NCBI RefSeq assembly: GCF_030814115.1
Contig: NZ_JAUSUP010000011.1
Coordinates: 1-63,027, forward strand
Direction: 5' to 3'
Source of the DNA: Alkalibacillus filiformis
GTDB taxonomy: Bacteria > Bacillota > Bacilli > Bacillales > Alkalibacillaceae
Length of the DNA stretch: 63,027 nt
This document shows positions 8,404-16,665 of this stretch, one piece after another; the stretch's first letter is position 1; the number at the start of each line of letters is the position of its first letter. A program made the translations under genes and the position numbers. Below the pieces are notes generated by a model, which worked only from the letters and a program-made list of their open reading frames with translations, had not been told where the DNA came from and did not search any database.

Positions 8404-8429
8404 GTTTCTAACCGATTGATATTGGGAAT
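8404..8429 (+). promoter_or_regulatory. Sigma-B-like promoter of the yfkM-like gene
   Basis: GTTTCT, 14-nt spacer, GGGAAT. The sigma-B consensus is GTTTAW with 13-15 nt to GGGWAW. B. subtilis yfkM is a known sigma-B general stress gene, which supports the match. Confidence 0.5.
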
Positions 8430-8473
8430 ATTGTTTATAGAAATATCATTGAATAATAAAAGGAGGCATTATT

Positions 8474-8989
8474 ATGGCAAAAAGAATAGCATGTGTCATG
8501 ACTAACTTATTCGAAGATAGCGAATATACTGAGCCAGCTAATGCTTTTCGTGAAGCAGGACACTCTGTTGAAACGATTGAAAAAGAGAGCGGAGTTGTTG
8601 TAACAGGTAAGCAAGGTAAAACGGAAGTAGCCATTGATTATAGCATCGATGAAGTCAAGGCAGAGGATTACGATGCTCTCTTTATTCCTGGTGGTTTTTC
8701 TCCAGATATTTTAAGAGCAGATGAACGGTTTGTTCAATTTAGTAAGCATTTCATGGACGAAAATAAACCCGTTTTTGCAATTTGTCATGGACCTCAATTG
8801 CTTATTACAGCAAAAGCATTAGAAGGGCGAACGGTAACGGGGTATAAATCAATAGCTGTTGATTTAGAGTATGCAGGTGTTAATTATAAGGATGAAGAGG
8901 TTGTTGTATGTCATAACTTAGTGACAAGTAGACAACCAGATGATTTACCAGCGTTTAACCGTGAATCATTAAAACAATTAAGTGATTAA
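8474..8989 (+). CDS. yfkM: DJ-1/PfpI-family general stress protein (YfkM-like)
   Basis: A 171-aa protein of the DJ-1/PfpI superfamily. The nucleophile elbow AICHGPQ carries Cys104 and His105, and an N-terminal acidic residue of the FEDSEYTEP segment would complete the active site. Relatives include PfpI-type proteins with protease or glyoxalase/deglycase activities; the activity here is not settled by sequence. B. subtilis YfkM is general stress protein 18. The start follows AAAAGGAGG. Single gene, bounded by a sigma-B-like promoter and a terminator. Confidence 0.88.
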   Translation: MAKRIACVMTNLFEDSEYTEPANAFREAGHSVETIEKESGVVVTGKQGKTEVAIDYSIDEVKAEDYDALFIPGGFSPDILRADERFVQFSKHFMDENKPVFAICHGPQLLITAKALEGRTVTGYKSIAVDLEYAGVNYKDEEVVVCHNLVTSRQPDDLPAFNRESLKQLSD

Positions 8990-8992
8990 CTT

Positions 8993-9022
8993 AAAAGCCA
9001 GCTACAGTTAAGCTGGCTTTTA
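8993..9022 (+). terminator. Terminator of the yfkM-like gene
   Basis: An 11-bp stem AAAAGCCAGCT with its complement and a 7-nt loop; the right arm ends in TTTT. Confidence 0.8.
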
Positions 9023-9051
9023 TACTATACATATAAAAGGAGAGAGTGCGC

Positions 9052-9810
9052 ATGATTGTGACGTCTTCTAATTCTTATTTTAAGATGATCACGCAACATG
9101 ACCACGCTTTAGTGAGTGGGGAAATAGCGAAACATTGGTTAGATTCATTGTTTGAAGGTGGATTTTACCGTAAGGAAGTGGAGTATGCCGTAAGCCAACA
9201 TGATTGTGCTTGGATCCCATTAGACAAACAGCCCACTTGGAATGAAGAAAAAGACCAACCACATTCCTTTATGGATTATCCGTTGGAACCTAAAGTGCAA
9301 CACTATCGAAAAGGAATAGATTTAGTTGAAAATCAGTCTGAATATGCTGCTTTGTTATGTAGCCAACATTATTTATCATTCTTCGATGAAAATTCATCTA
9401 ATTCGACTATTACCGATTTCATTTCCCAGGAAATGATTCGACAAGATAAAATTAAAAGGATCTTAAACATTCAAGTGCCAGAAGAGTATATCGATTTTCA
9501 TTTCCGTTTACTACAGTTTTGTGATGACATATCTTTATACCTTTGCTTAAATGAACCAGGTACAGCAAAAGAAGATGAAAATCCGATGTTTAAAGATGGT
9601 TTCAGACAACAATTTTCAGGCATTGAAGGTACAATTAAAGCAAAGTGGCTAGACGAACAGACTGTTTCTGTTACGCCTAACCCTTTTAAAAGTCCATTTA
9701 AAGTCGAGATCCCATACAAAGCTGTATCAAAAGAAGACTGTGAAACGAGAGGACTTCAACAAGCCCATGACTTAACACCAAACGATCTTAGAGAGGTTTA
9801 TATTCGTTAA
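9052..9810 (+). CDS. DUF3891 family protein
   Basis: A 252-aa soluble protein that I recognise as DUF3891, from the N-terminal ITQHDHA segment (residues 13-19) and a second His-Asp pair in SQHDCAW. The paired His-Asp motifs resemble a metal-dependent hydrolase of the HD type, but no activity is known to me. The ATG at 9052 follows AAAGGAGAGAG with good spacing; a GTG at 9046 overlaps this site. The stop codon overlaps the end of sleL on the other strand by 4 nt, with no terminator between. It marks the edge between the accessory segment and the conserved backbone. Confidence 0.75.
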   Translation: MIVTSSNSYFKMITQHDHALVSGEIAKHWLDSLFEGGFYRKEVEYAVSQHDCAWIPLDKQPTWNEEKDQPHSFMDYPLEPKVQHYRKGIDLVENQSEYAALLCSQHYLSFFDENSSNSTITDFISQEMIRQDKIKRILNIQVPEEYIDFHFRLLQFCDDISLYLCLNEPGTAKEDENPMFKDGFRQQFSGIEGTIKAKWLDEQTVSVTPNPFKSPFKVEIPYKAVSKEDCETRGLQQAHDLTPNDLREVYIR

Positions 9811-11090
9811 ACAATTTTATCGATATCAAAGTTATAATTTAATAGTGCCCAGTTTTGTGGGAAGGCTAAGCCTAGTTTCCAATAACTAATTCCTTTTAAA
9901 CCTAATTCATCAATTAAATCAAACTTAGCTTGGATAGAACGACCATCTTCAAACCATACTTCATGTTGATTCCCTTGTTCATCCCAATAATAAAAGTATG
10001 GTGCTTGTGCTTCTTCATCGTATTCAATTGCTTGGTTATTCTCTCTTGCGATTTGAATAGCTTGATTTGGACTGATTGCAGGCGCTGTTTCCCCACCTTC
10101 TTCATAAGGTAAAGTCCAATCATAGCCATAAGTGTTTTGCCCGAGCATAATTTTTTCAGCTGGCATTTCTGATAGAGCGTATTCAACTACTTCACGAACT
10201 GGCCCTATCGGTGAGACAGCCATTGCCGGACCGCCACCATAACCCCATTCATAAGTCATTAAAATAACAAAATCAACAATTTCACCATGGGCCTGGTAGT
10301 CATGAGCTTCATACCATGGACCAGTTTGTTCGTCACTCGTTTTTGGTGCTAATGCTGTAGAGATGAGTAACCCTTGTGGGCTTAGTCTTTCTCTCGCTTT
10401 TATTAGGAAATTGTTATAGTCTTCTCGGGTTTCTGGTGGTAGAAATTCAAAATCAAAGTGAATATCACGATAACCTACTTCGTTAGCGATCCGAATGATT
10501 TCATCAAATAGTTGATCTTGAACTTGATCGTCAGTTAAAATGATTCTCCCTAATTCTTGGTCGAAAGCACCGTCCCGTAAATTTGTAATTACCATCATTA
10601 ATGCTGTATTATTAGTTTGTGCAATCATAGGAAGATCATCTAAAGGCGGTGGAGAAAGCGTTCCATCTTCATTCACTTCATAACTAAACATACCTAAGTA
10701 TGTTAATAAAGGTGTGCGAGCCCAGGCTGATTCAATTAAACTGTCACTTACGGAATCACCGAATGGTTCAATATAGGCGTTAGTCGTGATCGTGCGGCGG
10801 TCAGGCTCTGGTAATATTAACTCCTGACCAATCATTAACGGTTCATTTAAATCTAAATCATTGTAAGAGGCTAATAACTCATAGGGAATGTTTAACCTTT
10901 GACCAATTGAATAAAAGCTGTCACCTTCTTGGACTGTATATTGAGATACAGGAACTACTAGTGCTTGCCCGATGACAAGGTCATCTGGTTGATCTAATTG
11001 GTTTAATTCAATGATATCTTGAATGGGTGTTTGATACCGGTTAGCAACAGAGTATACCGAATCACCTTGTTGTACGACGTGTATGAGCAA
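9807..11090 (-). CDS. sleL: Spore cortex-lytic N-acetylglucosaminidase, LysM + GH18
   Basis: A 427-aa protein, the same length as B. subtilis YaaH/SleL. Two LysM domains (about 1-48 and 49-94) bind peptidoglycan. A glycoside hydrolase 18 domain (about 100-427) has the core motif HFDFEFLPPE with the catalytic acid. SleL cuts muramic-lactam-containing cortex fragments during germination. I chose the TTG start at 11090, which gives MLIHVVQQGDS and has GGAG 8 nt upstream; a GTG three codons earlier lies too close to that site. A sigma-E-type promoter precedes it, which fits production in the mother cell and deposition in the coat. Confidence 0.93.
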   Translation of the reverse strand: MLIHVVQQGDSVYSVANRYQTPIQDIIELNQLDQPDDLVIGQALVVPVSQYTVQEGDSFYSIGQRLNIPYELLASYNDLDLNEPLMIGQELILPEPDRRTITTNAYIEPFGDSVSDSLIESAWARTPLLTYLGMFSYEVNEDGTLSPPPLDDLPMIAQTNNTALMMVITNLRDGAFDQELGRIILTDDQVQDQLFDEIIRIANEVGYRDIHFDFEFLPPETREDYNNFLIKARERLSPQGLLISTALAPKTSDEQTGPWYEAHDYQAHGEIVDFVILMTYEWGYGGGPAMAVSPIGPVREVVEYALSEMPAEKIMLGQNTYGYDWTLPYEEGGETAPAISPNQAIQIARENNQAIEYDEEAQAPYFYYWDEQGNQHEVWFEDGRSIQAKFDLIDELGLKGISYWKLGLAFPQNWALLNYNFDIDKIV

Positions 11091-11122
11091 TGAGCACACT
11101 CCTTTCCAATTTATTCTTTTTG

Positions 11123-11655
<533 letters not shown>

Positions 11656-11681
11656 GAGAAAATATTGGTTCGTTATTATCA

Positions 11682-11710
11682 TTGCATTTTTATTTGAAAG
11701 ATAATATACT
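11682..11710 (+). promoter_or_regulatory. Sigma-A promoter of the SRP RNA gene
   Basis: TTGCAT, 17-nt spacer, TATACT. Transcription would start near 11717 and give a precursor with a short GCGC hairpin before the mature RNA. Confidence 0.6.
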
Positions 11711-11745
11711 TGTATATGCGCTAAACAAAGCGCAAACCTTATAAC

Positions 11746-12020
11746 ACTTGCCGTGCTAGGTGGGGAGGTAGCGGTGCCCTGTTACCCACAATCCGCTATA
11801 GTGGGGCTGAATTCCCGTCTGAGGTAAAGTAATCTTAAGGTCTGACGTAAGTGAATAGTGTTGACGTTTGGGTCCTGTGCAACGAGAACCCGTGAACCCT
11901 GTCAGGTCCGGAAGGAAGCAGCAGTAAGCGGTCTCTCTCGTGTGTCGCAGGGTTACCTGAACCGAGCTAGGATCTTGCGTAACGCTTATGGGTTACTTTA
12001 TCGAAGATGGGTGCACGGCG
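11746..12020 (+). ncRNA. scr: Signal recognition particle RNA (scRNA, large Gram-positive type)
   Basis: About 275 nt closely matching B. subtilis scRNA. The ends pair as GCCGTGC with GCACGGC. The universal SRP54-binding helix 8 is seen as GTCAGGTCCGGAAGGAAGCA around 11900-11920. The long form includes an Alu-like domain at the 5' end (GCCGTGC...GGGGAGGTAGCGGTGCCCTG region), as in other Bacilli. It lies between tadA and dnaX as in B. subtilis. Ends are placed by homology and may be off by a few bases. Confidence 0.95.
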
Positions 12021-12034
12021 TACATAAACGATGA

Positions 12035-12065
12035 AACTCACCTGATTAAACAGGTGAGTTTTTTC
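12035..12065 (+). terminator. Terminator of the SRP RNA gene
   Basis: A perfect 10-bp stem AACTCACCTG with its complement, a 6-nt loop, then a run of T. Confidence 0.9.
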
Positions 12066-12094
12066 ATATATTTCGTAAAAACATGCGATACATT

Positions 12095-12124
12095 TTGAAA
12101 TGTCTGATTCGAATCAGTTATAAT
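12095..12124 (+). promoter_or_regulatory. dnaX promoter with an embedded 14-bp palindrome
   Basis: TTGAAA (12095), 18-nt spacer, TATAAT (12119). The spacer holds a perfect 14-bp palindrome, CTGATTCGAATCAG at 12104-12117, placed where a dimeric repressor could block RNA polymerase. Confidence 0.6.
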
Positions 12125-12153
12125 GAAGAGAGAACTTAAAGGAGATTATGTCC

Positions 12154-13872
12154 ATGGCCTATCAAGCATTGTACCGAGTTTGGCGTCCACAACAGTTTCA
12201 AGATGTTGTTGGTCAAGTACATATTACAAGAACGCTACAAAATGCGATTGAACAATCAAAAGTAGCACATGCTTATCTTTTTACTGGTCCACGTGGGACT
12301 GGTAAGACAAGTGCTGCGAAAATTTTCGCAAAAGCTATCAATTGTGAACATTCCCCTGTTAAAGAGCCTTGTGGAGAATGTGATGCTTGTCGAGGAATTC
12401 AAGACGGTTCGATCTCGGACATAATTGAAATTGATGCTGCTTCTAACAACGGTGTAGATGATATTCGCGAAATCCGAGATAAAGTGAAGTATGCACCAAG
12501 CTCAGTTTCGTCTAAGGTTTATATTATTGATGAAGTGCATATGTTATCAACTGGAGCTTTTAACGCACTATTAAAAACATTAGAAGAACCTCCAGCTCAC
12601 GTCATCTTCATATTAGCAACGACAGAACCACATAAGATTCCACTTACGATCATTTCAAGGTGTCAACGGTTTGATTTCAAACGAATACCACAACAAGCTA
12701 TTGTCGATCGGTTGAAATTGATTTTAGATGATGGTGGTATTCAATATGATGATCACGCTGTCGTTCACGTTGGTCTAACAGCGGAAGGCGGAATGCGTGA
12801 TGCACTTAGTATATTAGACCAAGCGATTGCATATAGTGAAGATGGTCATATTCATATGGAAGACGTGCTAGCTGTTACAGGATCAATCGCCCAAGAGCAG
12901 TTGTTATCAATGATTGATGCCCTTGTTAACCAAGATGGAAAAGAAGCGTTAAGCTTGCTTGATCAAATGATGCAAGAAGGTAAAGATCCTAGTCGCTTCG
13001 TGTTTGATTTTATCCACTTTTTAAGAGATTTGTATATGTACAACAGTGCAGAGGGTGTTGAAGAAGCGTTAGTCCGAGCTATTCCGAATGAACAGTTTCA
13101 TCAAGTAAGAGAACTTTTAACTTCAGACTGGTTAGAAGAAGCCATTTCAATTCTTAACCAGACACAACAAGATATGAAATGGACGAGTAGCCCTAAAATT
13201 TTAGTTGAAGTTGCTTTGTTAAACATTCAAGAAATTAGTCATCAATCGCATAACGAACAAGTGCAAACAACATCACCAGAGTTGTTACAACAAATTGCAA
13301 CTTTAGAAAAAGAATTAAAAGCTTTAAAAGAACAAGGTGTATCGGTTAATACAACAGAACAACCAAAGAATGAGACGAACAAACGCCCAGCACCTAGTCG
13401 TCAAAATAAATATAAAGTGCCTTATGAAAAGGTACGCCAAACTTTATCAGAAGCAACGAAAGAGGATATTCAGGCGATTAAAACAAATTGGGCTAGCTTT
13501 ATGGACGGATTGAAAAAGACAAGTCCACCTGCACATGCTAAACTAGTTAATAGTCAACCAAAAGCAGCCTCATCTCAAAACTTAATATTAGCATTCAAGT
13601 TCGAGATTCATTGCTCACTTATTCAAGAAAATCAGGAAATGGTAGAAACTGTACTAAGCGATTATATTGGAAAAAGAATAGCTATTATTCCGATTCCAGA
13701 AGAAGATTGGAATCCAATAAGAGAAGACTTCTTAAGCCAACAATCTGAGCAAGGTGAAGGTGATGAAGATGAAGAAAGTCACCACCAGCACACGAGCAGC
13801 GGGGAAGATCATTTAATTTCTGAGGCACAAAAATTAGTTGGCGATGATTTAATAGAGATTAAGGATTCATAA
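12154..13872 (+). CDS. dnaX: DNA polymerase III subunit gamma/tau
   Basis: A 572-aa clamp-loader ATPase. Residues 1-240 carry the AAA+ core: Walker A GPRGTGKT, the zinc-binding CGECDAC region and Walker B IIDEVH. The middle is the oligomerisation domain, and the C-terminal part (tau region) is charged and ends in an acidic tail. It loads the sliding clamp with HolA and HolB. The ATG at 12154 has AAAGGAG at ideal spacing; the ATG at 12148 is too close. It starts a dnaX-yaaK-recR operon. No slippery frameshift signal is evident, so a single product is expected. Confidence 0.95.
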   Translation: MAYQALYRVWRPQQFQDVVGQVHITRTLQNAIEQSKVAHAYLFTGPRGTGKTSAAKIFAKAINCEHSPVKEPCGECDACRGIQDGSISDIIEIDAASNNGVDDIREIRDKVKYAPSSVSSKVYIIDEVHMLSTGAFNALLKTLEEPPAHVIFILATTEPHKIPLTIISRCQRFDFKRIPQQAIVDRLKLILDDGGIQYDDHAVVHVGLTAEGGMRDALSILDQAIAYSEDGHIHMEDVLAVTGSIAQEQLLSMIDALVNQDGKEALSLLDQMMQEGKDPSRFVFDFIHFLRDLYMYNSAEGVEEALVRAIPNEQFHQVRELLTSDWLEEAISILNQTQQDMKWTSSPKILVEVALLNIQEISHQSHNEQVQTTSPELLQQIATLEKELKALKEQGVSVNTTEQPKNETNKRPAPSRQNKYKVPYEKVRQTLSEATKEDIQAIKTNWASFMDGLKKTSPPAHAKLVNSQPKAASSQNLILAFKFEIHCSLIQENQEMVETVLSDYIGKRIAIIPIPEEDWNPIREDFLSQQSEQGEGDEDEESHHQHTSSGEDHLISEAQKLVGDDLIEIKDS

Positions 13873-13887
13873 GAAGAACTTACAAAT

Positions 13888-14208
13888 ATGAAAGGAATGG
13901 GAAATATGAATAACATGATGAAACAAATGCAAAAAATGCAAAAGAAAATGATGAAAGCGCAAGAAGAGCTTCATGAAATGAGTTTTGAAGCAACTGCTGG
14001 CGGTGGCATGGTTAAAGTCGTCGCTAACGGTAAGAAAGAAATTACAGACATTGAAATAAATGAAGAAGTTGTCGACCCAGATGATGTAGATATGTTACAA
14101 GATTTAATGATTGCTGCGACTAACGATGTGTTAAAGCAAGTAGATGATACAACAAATGAAAAAATGGGACAGTTCACGAAAGGTATGAATATGCCGGGAA
14201 TGTTCTAG
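13888..14208 (+). CDS. yaaK: YbaB/EbfC-family nucleoid-associated protein
   Basis: A 106-aa protein rich in Met and Lys at the N-terminus, with the YbaB/EbfC fold. It binds DNA as a dimer. It is nearly always encoded between dnaX and recR, as here, but its exact role is unclear. The start is uncertain: ATG 13888 agrees with the N-terminus of B. subtilis YaaK, whereas ATG 13906 has the better ribosome binding site (AAAGGAATGGG). The C-terminus MPGMF is also typical. Confidence 0.92.
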   Translation: MKGMGNMNNMMKQMQKMQKKMMKAQEELHEMSFEATAGGGMVKVVANGKKEITDIEINEEVVDPDDVDMLQDLMIAATNDVLKQVDDTTNEKMGQFTKGMNMPGMF

Positions 14209-14221
14209 GAGGCATGCGATC

Positions 14222-14818
14222 ATGTATTATCCAGAACCAATTACAAAGTTAATTGACAGCTTTACAAAATTGCCAGGTATAGGTCCCAAAACTGCCGCAC
14301 GCCTGGCATTTTTTGTGTTAGAAATGAAAGAAGATGACGTGTTGGACTTCGCGAAGTCGTTAGTTAATGCTAAACGCGAATTAACGCATTGTACAGTTTG
14401 TGGTCATATTACAGACCAAGACCCGTGTAGTATTTGTAGCGATCCAAGTCGTGATAACTCCGTCATTTGTGTCGTTCAAGATCCAAAAGATGTGATTGCT
14501 ATGGAGAAAATGAAAGACTTTCAAGGGAAGTATCATGTGCTACATGGTACGATCTCTCCAATGGAAGGCATTGGTCCTGAGGATATAAATGTTTCAACTT
14601 TAATTGAGCGATTAAAGGATGAAAAAGTAGAAGAACTCATTCTAGCGACTAATCCCAATGTTGAAGGTGAAGCAACGGCAATGTATATTTCAAGACTAGT
14701 GAAGCCTTCAGGCCTACGGTTAACTAGAATCGCTCACGGATTACCGGTTGGGGGCGACTTAGAATATGCCGATGAAGTGACGTTATCCAAAGCGTTAGAA
14801 GGAAGAAGAGACCTATAA
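14222..14818 (+). CDS. recR: Recombination mediator protein RecR
   Basis: A 198-aa protein with the standard RecR layout: helix-hairpin-helix (about 11-30), a four-cysteine zinc finger (Cys57, Cys60, Cys69, Cys72) and a Toprim domain (about 80-175). It works with RecF and RecO to load RecA on single-stranded gaps. It follows yaaK by 13 nt with ribosome binding site TAGGAGG, which overlaps the yaaK stop. The usual next gene in B. subtilis, yaaL, is absent: only 79 nt separate recR from bofA. Confidence 0.96.
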   Translation: MYYPEPITKLIDSFTKLPGIGPKTAARLAFFVLEMKEDDVLDFAKSLVNAKRELTHCTVCGHITDQDPCSICSDPSRDNSVICVVQDPKDVIAMEKMKDFQGKYHVLHGTISPMEGIGPEDINVSTLIERLKDEKVEELILATNPNVEGEATAMYISRLVKPSGLRLTRIAHGLPVGGDLEYADEVTLSKALEGRRDL

Positions 14819-14897
14819 TAAAGATTTTCCTTTTTTAGTTCTATTAATAGTCTAAGCGACATAGCGTATTAGTAGGACAAGCGAAAGGAGATCAAAT

Positions 14898-15161
14898 ATG
14901 GATCCAATAGTTGTGACATTAGCATTTTTAGCGGTTGTTATTTTATTGCTGTTTTTTGGACCACCAATGAAGTTTATGCAATGGGCTTCAAAAGGGGTTT
15001 TGAAGGTCATAGTTGGTGCACTGTTTATATTTTTCGCTAATGTATTTGGCTCGATGTTCGGTCTGCATATACCGATCAATTTGTTTACATCAGCGATAGC
15101 AGGCTTTTTAGGGATCTTTGGTGTTGGTGCATTAGTTGCGATCCATGTATTTATTTTATAA
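14898..15161 (+). CDS. bofA: Pro-sigma-K processing inhibitor BofA
   Basis: An 87-aa integral membrane protein with two to three hydrophobic stretches (about 5-25, 32-55, 62-85), the same length as B. subtilis BofA. BofA sits with SpoIVFA in the outer forespore membrane and holds the SpoIVFB protease inactive until a forespore signal arrives. The start follows AAAGGAG. A strong terminator lies behind it. In B. subtilis an rRNA operon separates bofA from csfB; here they are adjacent. Possible sigma-E elements upstream are weak. Confidence 0.88.
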   Translation: MDPIVVTLAFLAVVILLLFFGPPMKFMQWASKGVLKVIVGALFIFFANVFGSMFGLHIPINLFTSAIAGFLGIFGVGALVAIHVFIL

Positions 15162-15172
15162 CCGTCACTTAA

Positions 15173-15201
15173 GGAGGGGTGCAAATGCGCCTCTCTTTTT
15201 T
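15173..15201 (+). terminator. Terminator of bofA
   Basis: A 10-bp stem (GGAGGGGTGC with GCGCCTCTCT, including G-T wobbles), AAAT loop, then six T. Confidence 0.8.
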
Positions 15202-15239
15202 ACGGTTATTTTTAAAAAATAAAAAAGTTTAATAGATAC

Positions 15240-15269
15240 GTATAAAAATCTAGTAATTTGTCCACTCTA
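15240..15269 (+). promoter_or_regulatory. Sigma-F-like promoter of csfB
   Basis: GTATA, 15-nt spacer, GTCCACTCTA. The sigma-F consensus is GYATA-15-GGNNANAHTR. Two of the specified -10 bases differ. csfB is a sigma-F gene in B. subtilis. Confidence 0.5.
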
Positions 15270-15289
15270 GTTAATGGAGGTGGGAGACG

Positions 15290-15481
15290 ATGAAAGGTCA
15301 ATCAATTAATTGTTGTCAAATTTGTGGAGAATGGAAGCAAGACGGGATTCACGTATTGTCTTCTTTTATTTGTAAGAGTTGCGAAAGAGAGATTGTTAAT
15401 ACTAGTCCTGATGATGAAAGTTATCAATATTTTGTTGATCGAATGAAATTCCGCCGTTTACTAAATCAAACGACGTCATAA
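15290..15481 (+). CDS. csfB: Anti-sigma factor CsfB (Gin)
   Basis: A 63-aa zinc-finger protein with two CxxC knuckles, CQIC (Cys9, Cys12) and CKSC (Cys28, Cys31), as in B. subtilis CsfB/Gin. CsfB binds and inhibits sigma-G in the early forespore, and also sigma-E, so that late genes are not switched on too soon. A GGAGGTGGG ribosome binding site precedes the ATG. The sigma-F-like promoter upstream and its position after bofA support the call. A bidirectional terminator separates it from murB. Confidence 0.88.
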   Translation: MKGQSINCCQICGEWKQDGIHVLSSFICKSCEREIVNTSPDDESYQYFVDRMKFRRLLNQTTS

Positions 15482-15511
15482 CTTAATAGATACCTCCCCT
15501 AATTTTATATA

Positions 15512-15545
15512 AAAAGAAGCGGCTAATCATAAGCCGCTTCTTTGC
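15512..15545. terminator. Bidirectional terminator between csfB and murB
   Basis: A perfect 12-bp stem AAAGAAGCGGCT with its complement and a 7-nt loop. A-run on one side and T-run on the other serve both convergent genes. Confidence 0.9.
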
Positions 15546-15547
15546 AT

Positions 15548-16468
15548 TTATTCAAGGTCTTCTCCAATTATACGTACCTCACGTTCTAAATTTACGCCGA
15601 ATTTTTCACTAACTGTCTTTTGAACCATTTCGATCGATTGAATGTATTCAGTTGCTGTAGCGTTATTTTTATTAATGATAAACCCAGCATGTTTTTTAGA
15701 TACTTCAGCCCCACCGATACCTTTTCCTTGAAGGCCACTATCTTGAATTAGTTTTCCTGCAAAGTAACCTGGAGGACGTTTGAACACACTGCCACAAGAT
15801 GGGTATTCCAATGGCTGTTTTGACTCACGTTTATATGTGAGATCATCCATGACGGCTTTAATCTCGTCATATTTACCAGGCTTTAATTCGAACAATGCCT
15901 CTAAAACGATATAACCTTTTTCTGGTATATTACTATGACGGTATTGTAAATCAAATGCATCTGCTGGTAGTGTCAGAAGGTTGCCTTCACGGTCAACGAC
16001 GACGGCTTCCTTTAATACATCTTTAATTTCCCCCCCATAGGCACCTGCATTCATAAACAAAGCACCGCCGACTGTTCCTGGTATACCACAAGCGAACTCG
16101 AGTCCTGTTAAATGTTCGGTTAAAGCTTCACGTGAAGCATCGATAATACGAGCACCGCTTTGAGCAATCATCTCATAGCCATCTACATTAATATCATCTA
16201 ACTTTTTAAGACTTAGAACGACGCCGCGAACACCGCCATCTTTTACGATTAAGTTAGAGCCGTTGCCAAGTAGTGTAAAAGGTAGCTGTTCTTGATTAGC
16301 AAGCTTTACAACGTTTTGGACTGCTTCATAAGAAGTAGGCGTGACGAAGAAATCAGCTTCTCCTCCTAACTTCGTATAAGTATGATTATTTAACGGTTCA
16401 TTAATTAAAATATTTTCATCAGAAAGGATCTCACGTAGTTTATGTTTAATTGATTGATCATCTAACAT
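15548..16468 (-). CDS. murB: UDP-N-acetylenolpyruvoylglucosamine reductase
   Basis: A 306-aa flavoenzyme that reduces UDP-GlcNAc-enolpyruvate to UDP-MurNAc with NADPH. The FAD-binding domain shows GNGSNLIVKDGGVRG. The YRHSNI and PSCGSVFKRP segments carry substrate and proton-donor residues (the Ser of GSVF). It is a type IIb-like short MurB, typical of Firmicutes. It stands alone on the minus strand between csfB and the yaaO-like gene. B. subtilis has xpaC and yaaN at this place and keeps murB in the mur-div cluster, so this is a local rearrangement. Confidence 0.95.
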   Translation of the reverse strand: MLDDQSIKHKLREILSDENILINEPLNNHTYTKLGGEADFFVTPTSYEAVQNVVKLANQEQLPFTLLGNGSNLIVKDGGVRGVVLSLKKLDDINVDGYEMIAQSGARIIDASREALTEHLTGLEFACGIPGTVGGALFMNAGAYGGEIKDVLKEAVVVDREGNLLTLPADAFDLQYRHSNIPEKGYIVLEALFELKPGKYDEIKAVMDDLTYKRESKQPLEYPSCGSVFKRPPGYFAGKLIQDSGLQGKGIGGAEVSKKHAGFIINKNNATATEYIQSIEMVQKTVSEKFGVNLEREVRIIGEDLE

Positions 16469-16665
16469 TAATTATTCACCTCTAATATTTATCATAGAGA
16501 ATTTAACGCACGGTGTGTCAAAGGTCTCTCTTTTATTTAGTGTATTATTGTATTATTGTAACATGAAAATTTATAAAAGTTAGTTTAGGAGTGTATAACG
16601 TTTATGTTACGTGTTTTATTTTCGTGTACAATATGAATTAAAACGAGTTTAAGTTAGGTGTTTAT

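Noticed and set aside
12154-13872. Programmed frameshift in dnaX giving a short gamma form
   Set aside because: I found no A/T slippery heptamer followed by a strong hairpin at the expected place.
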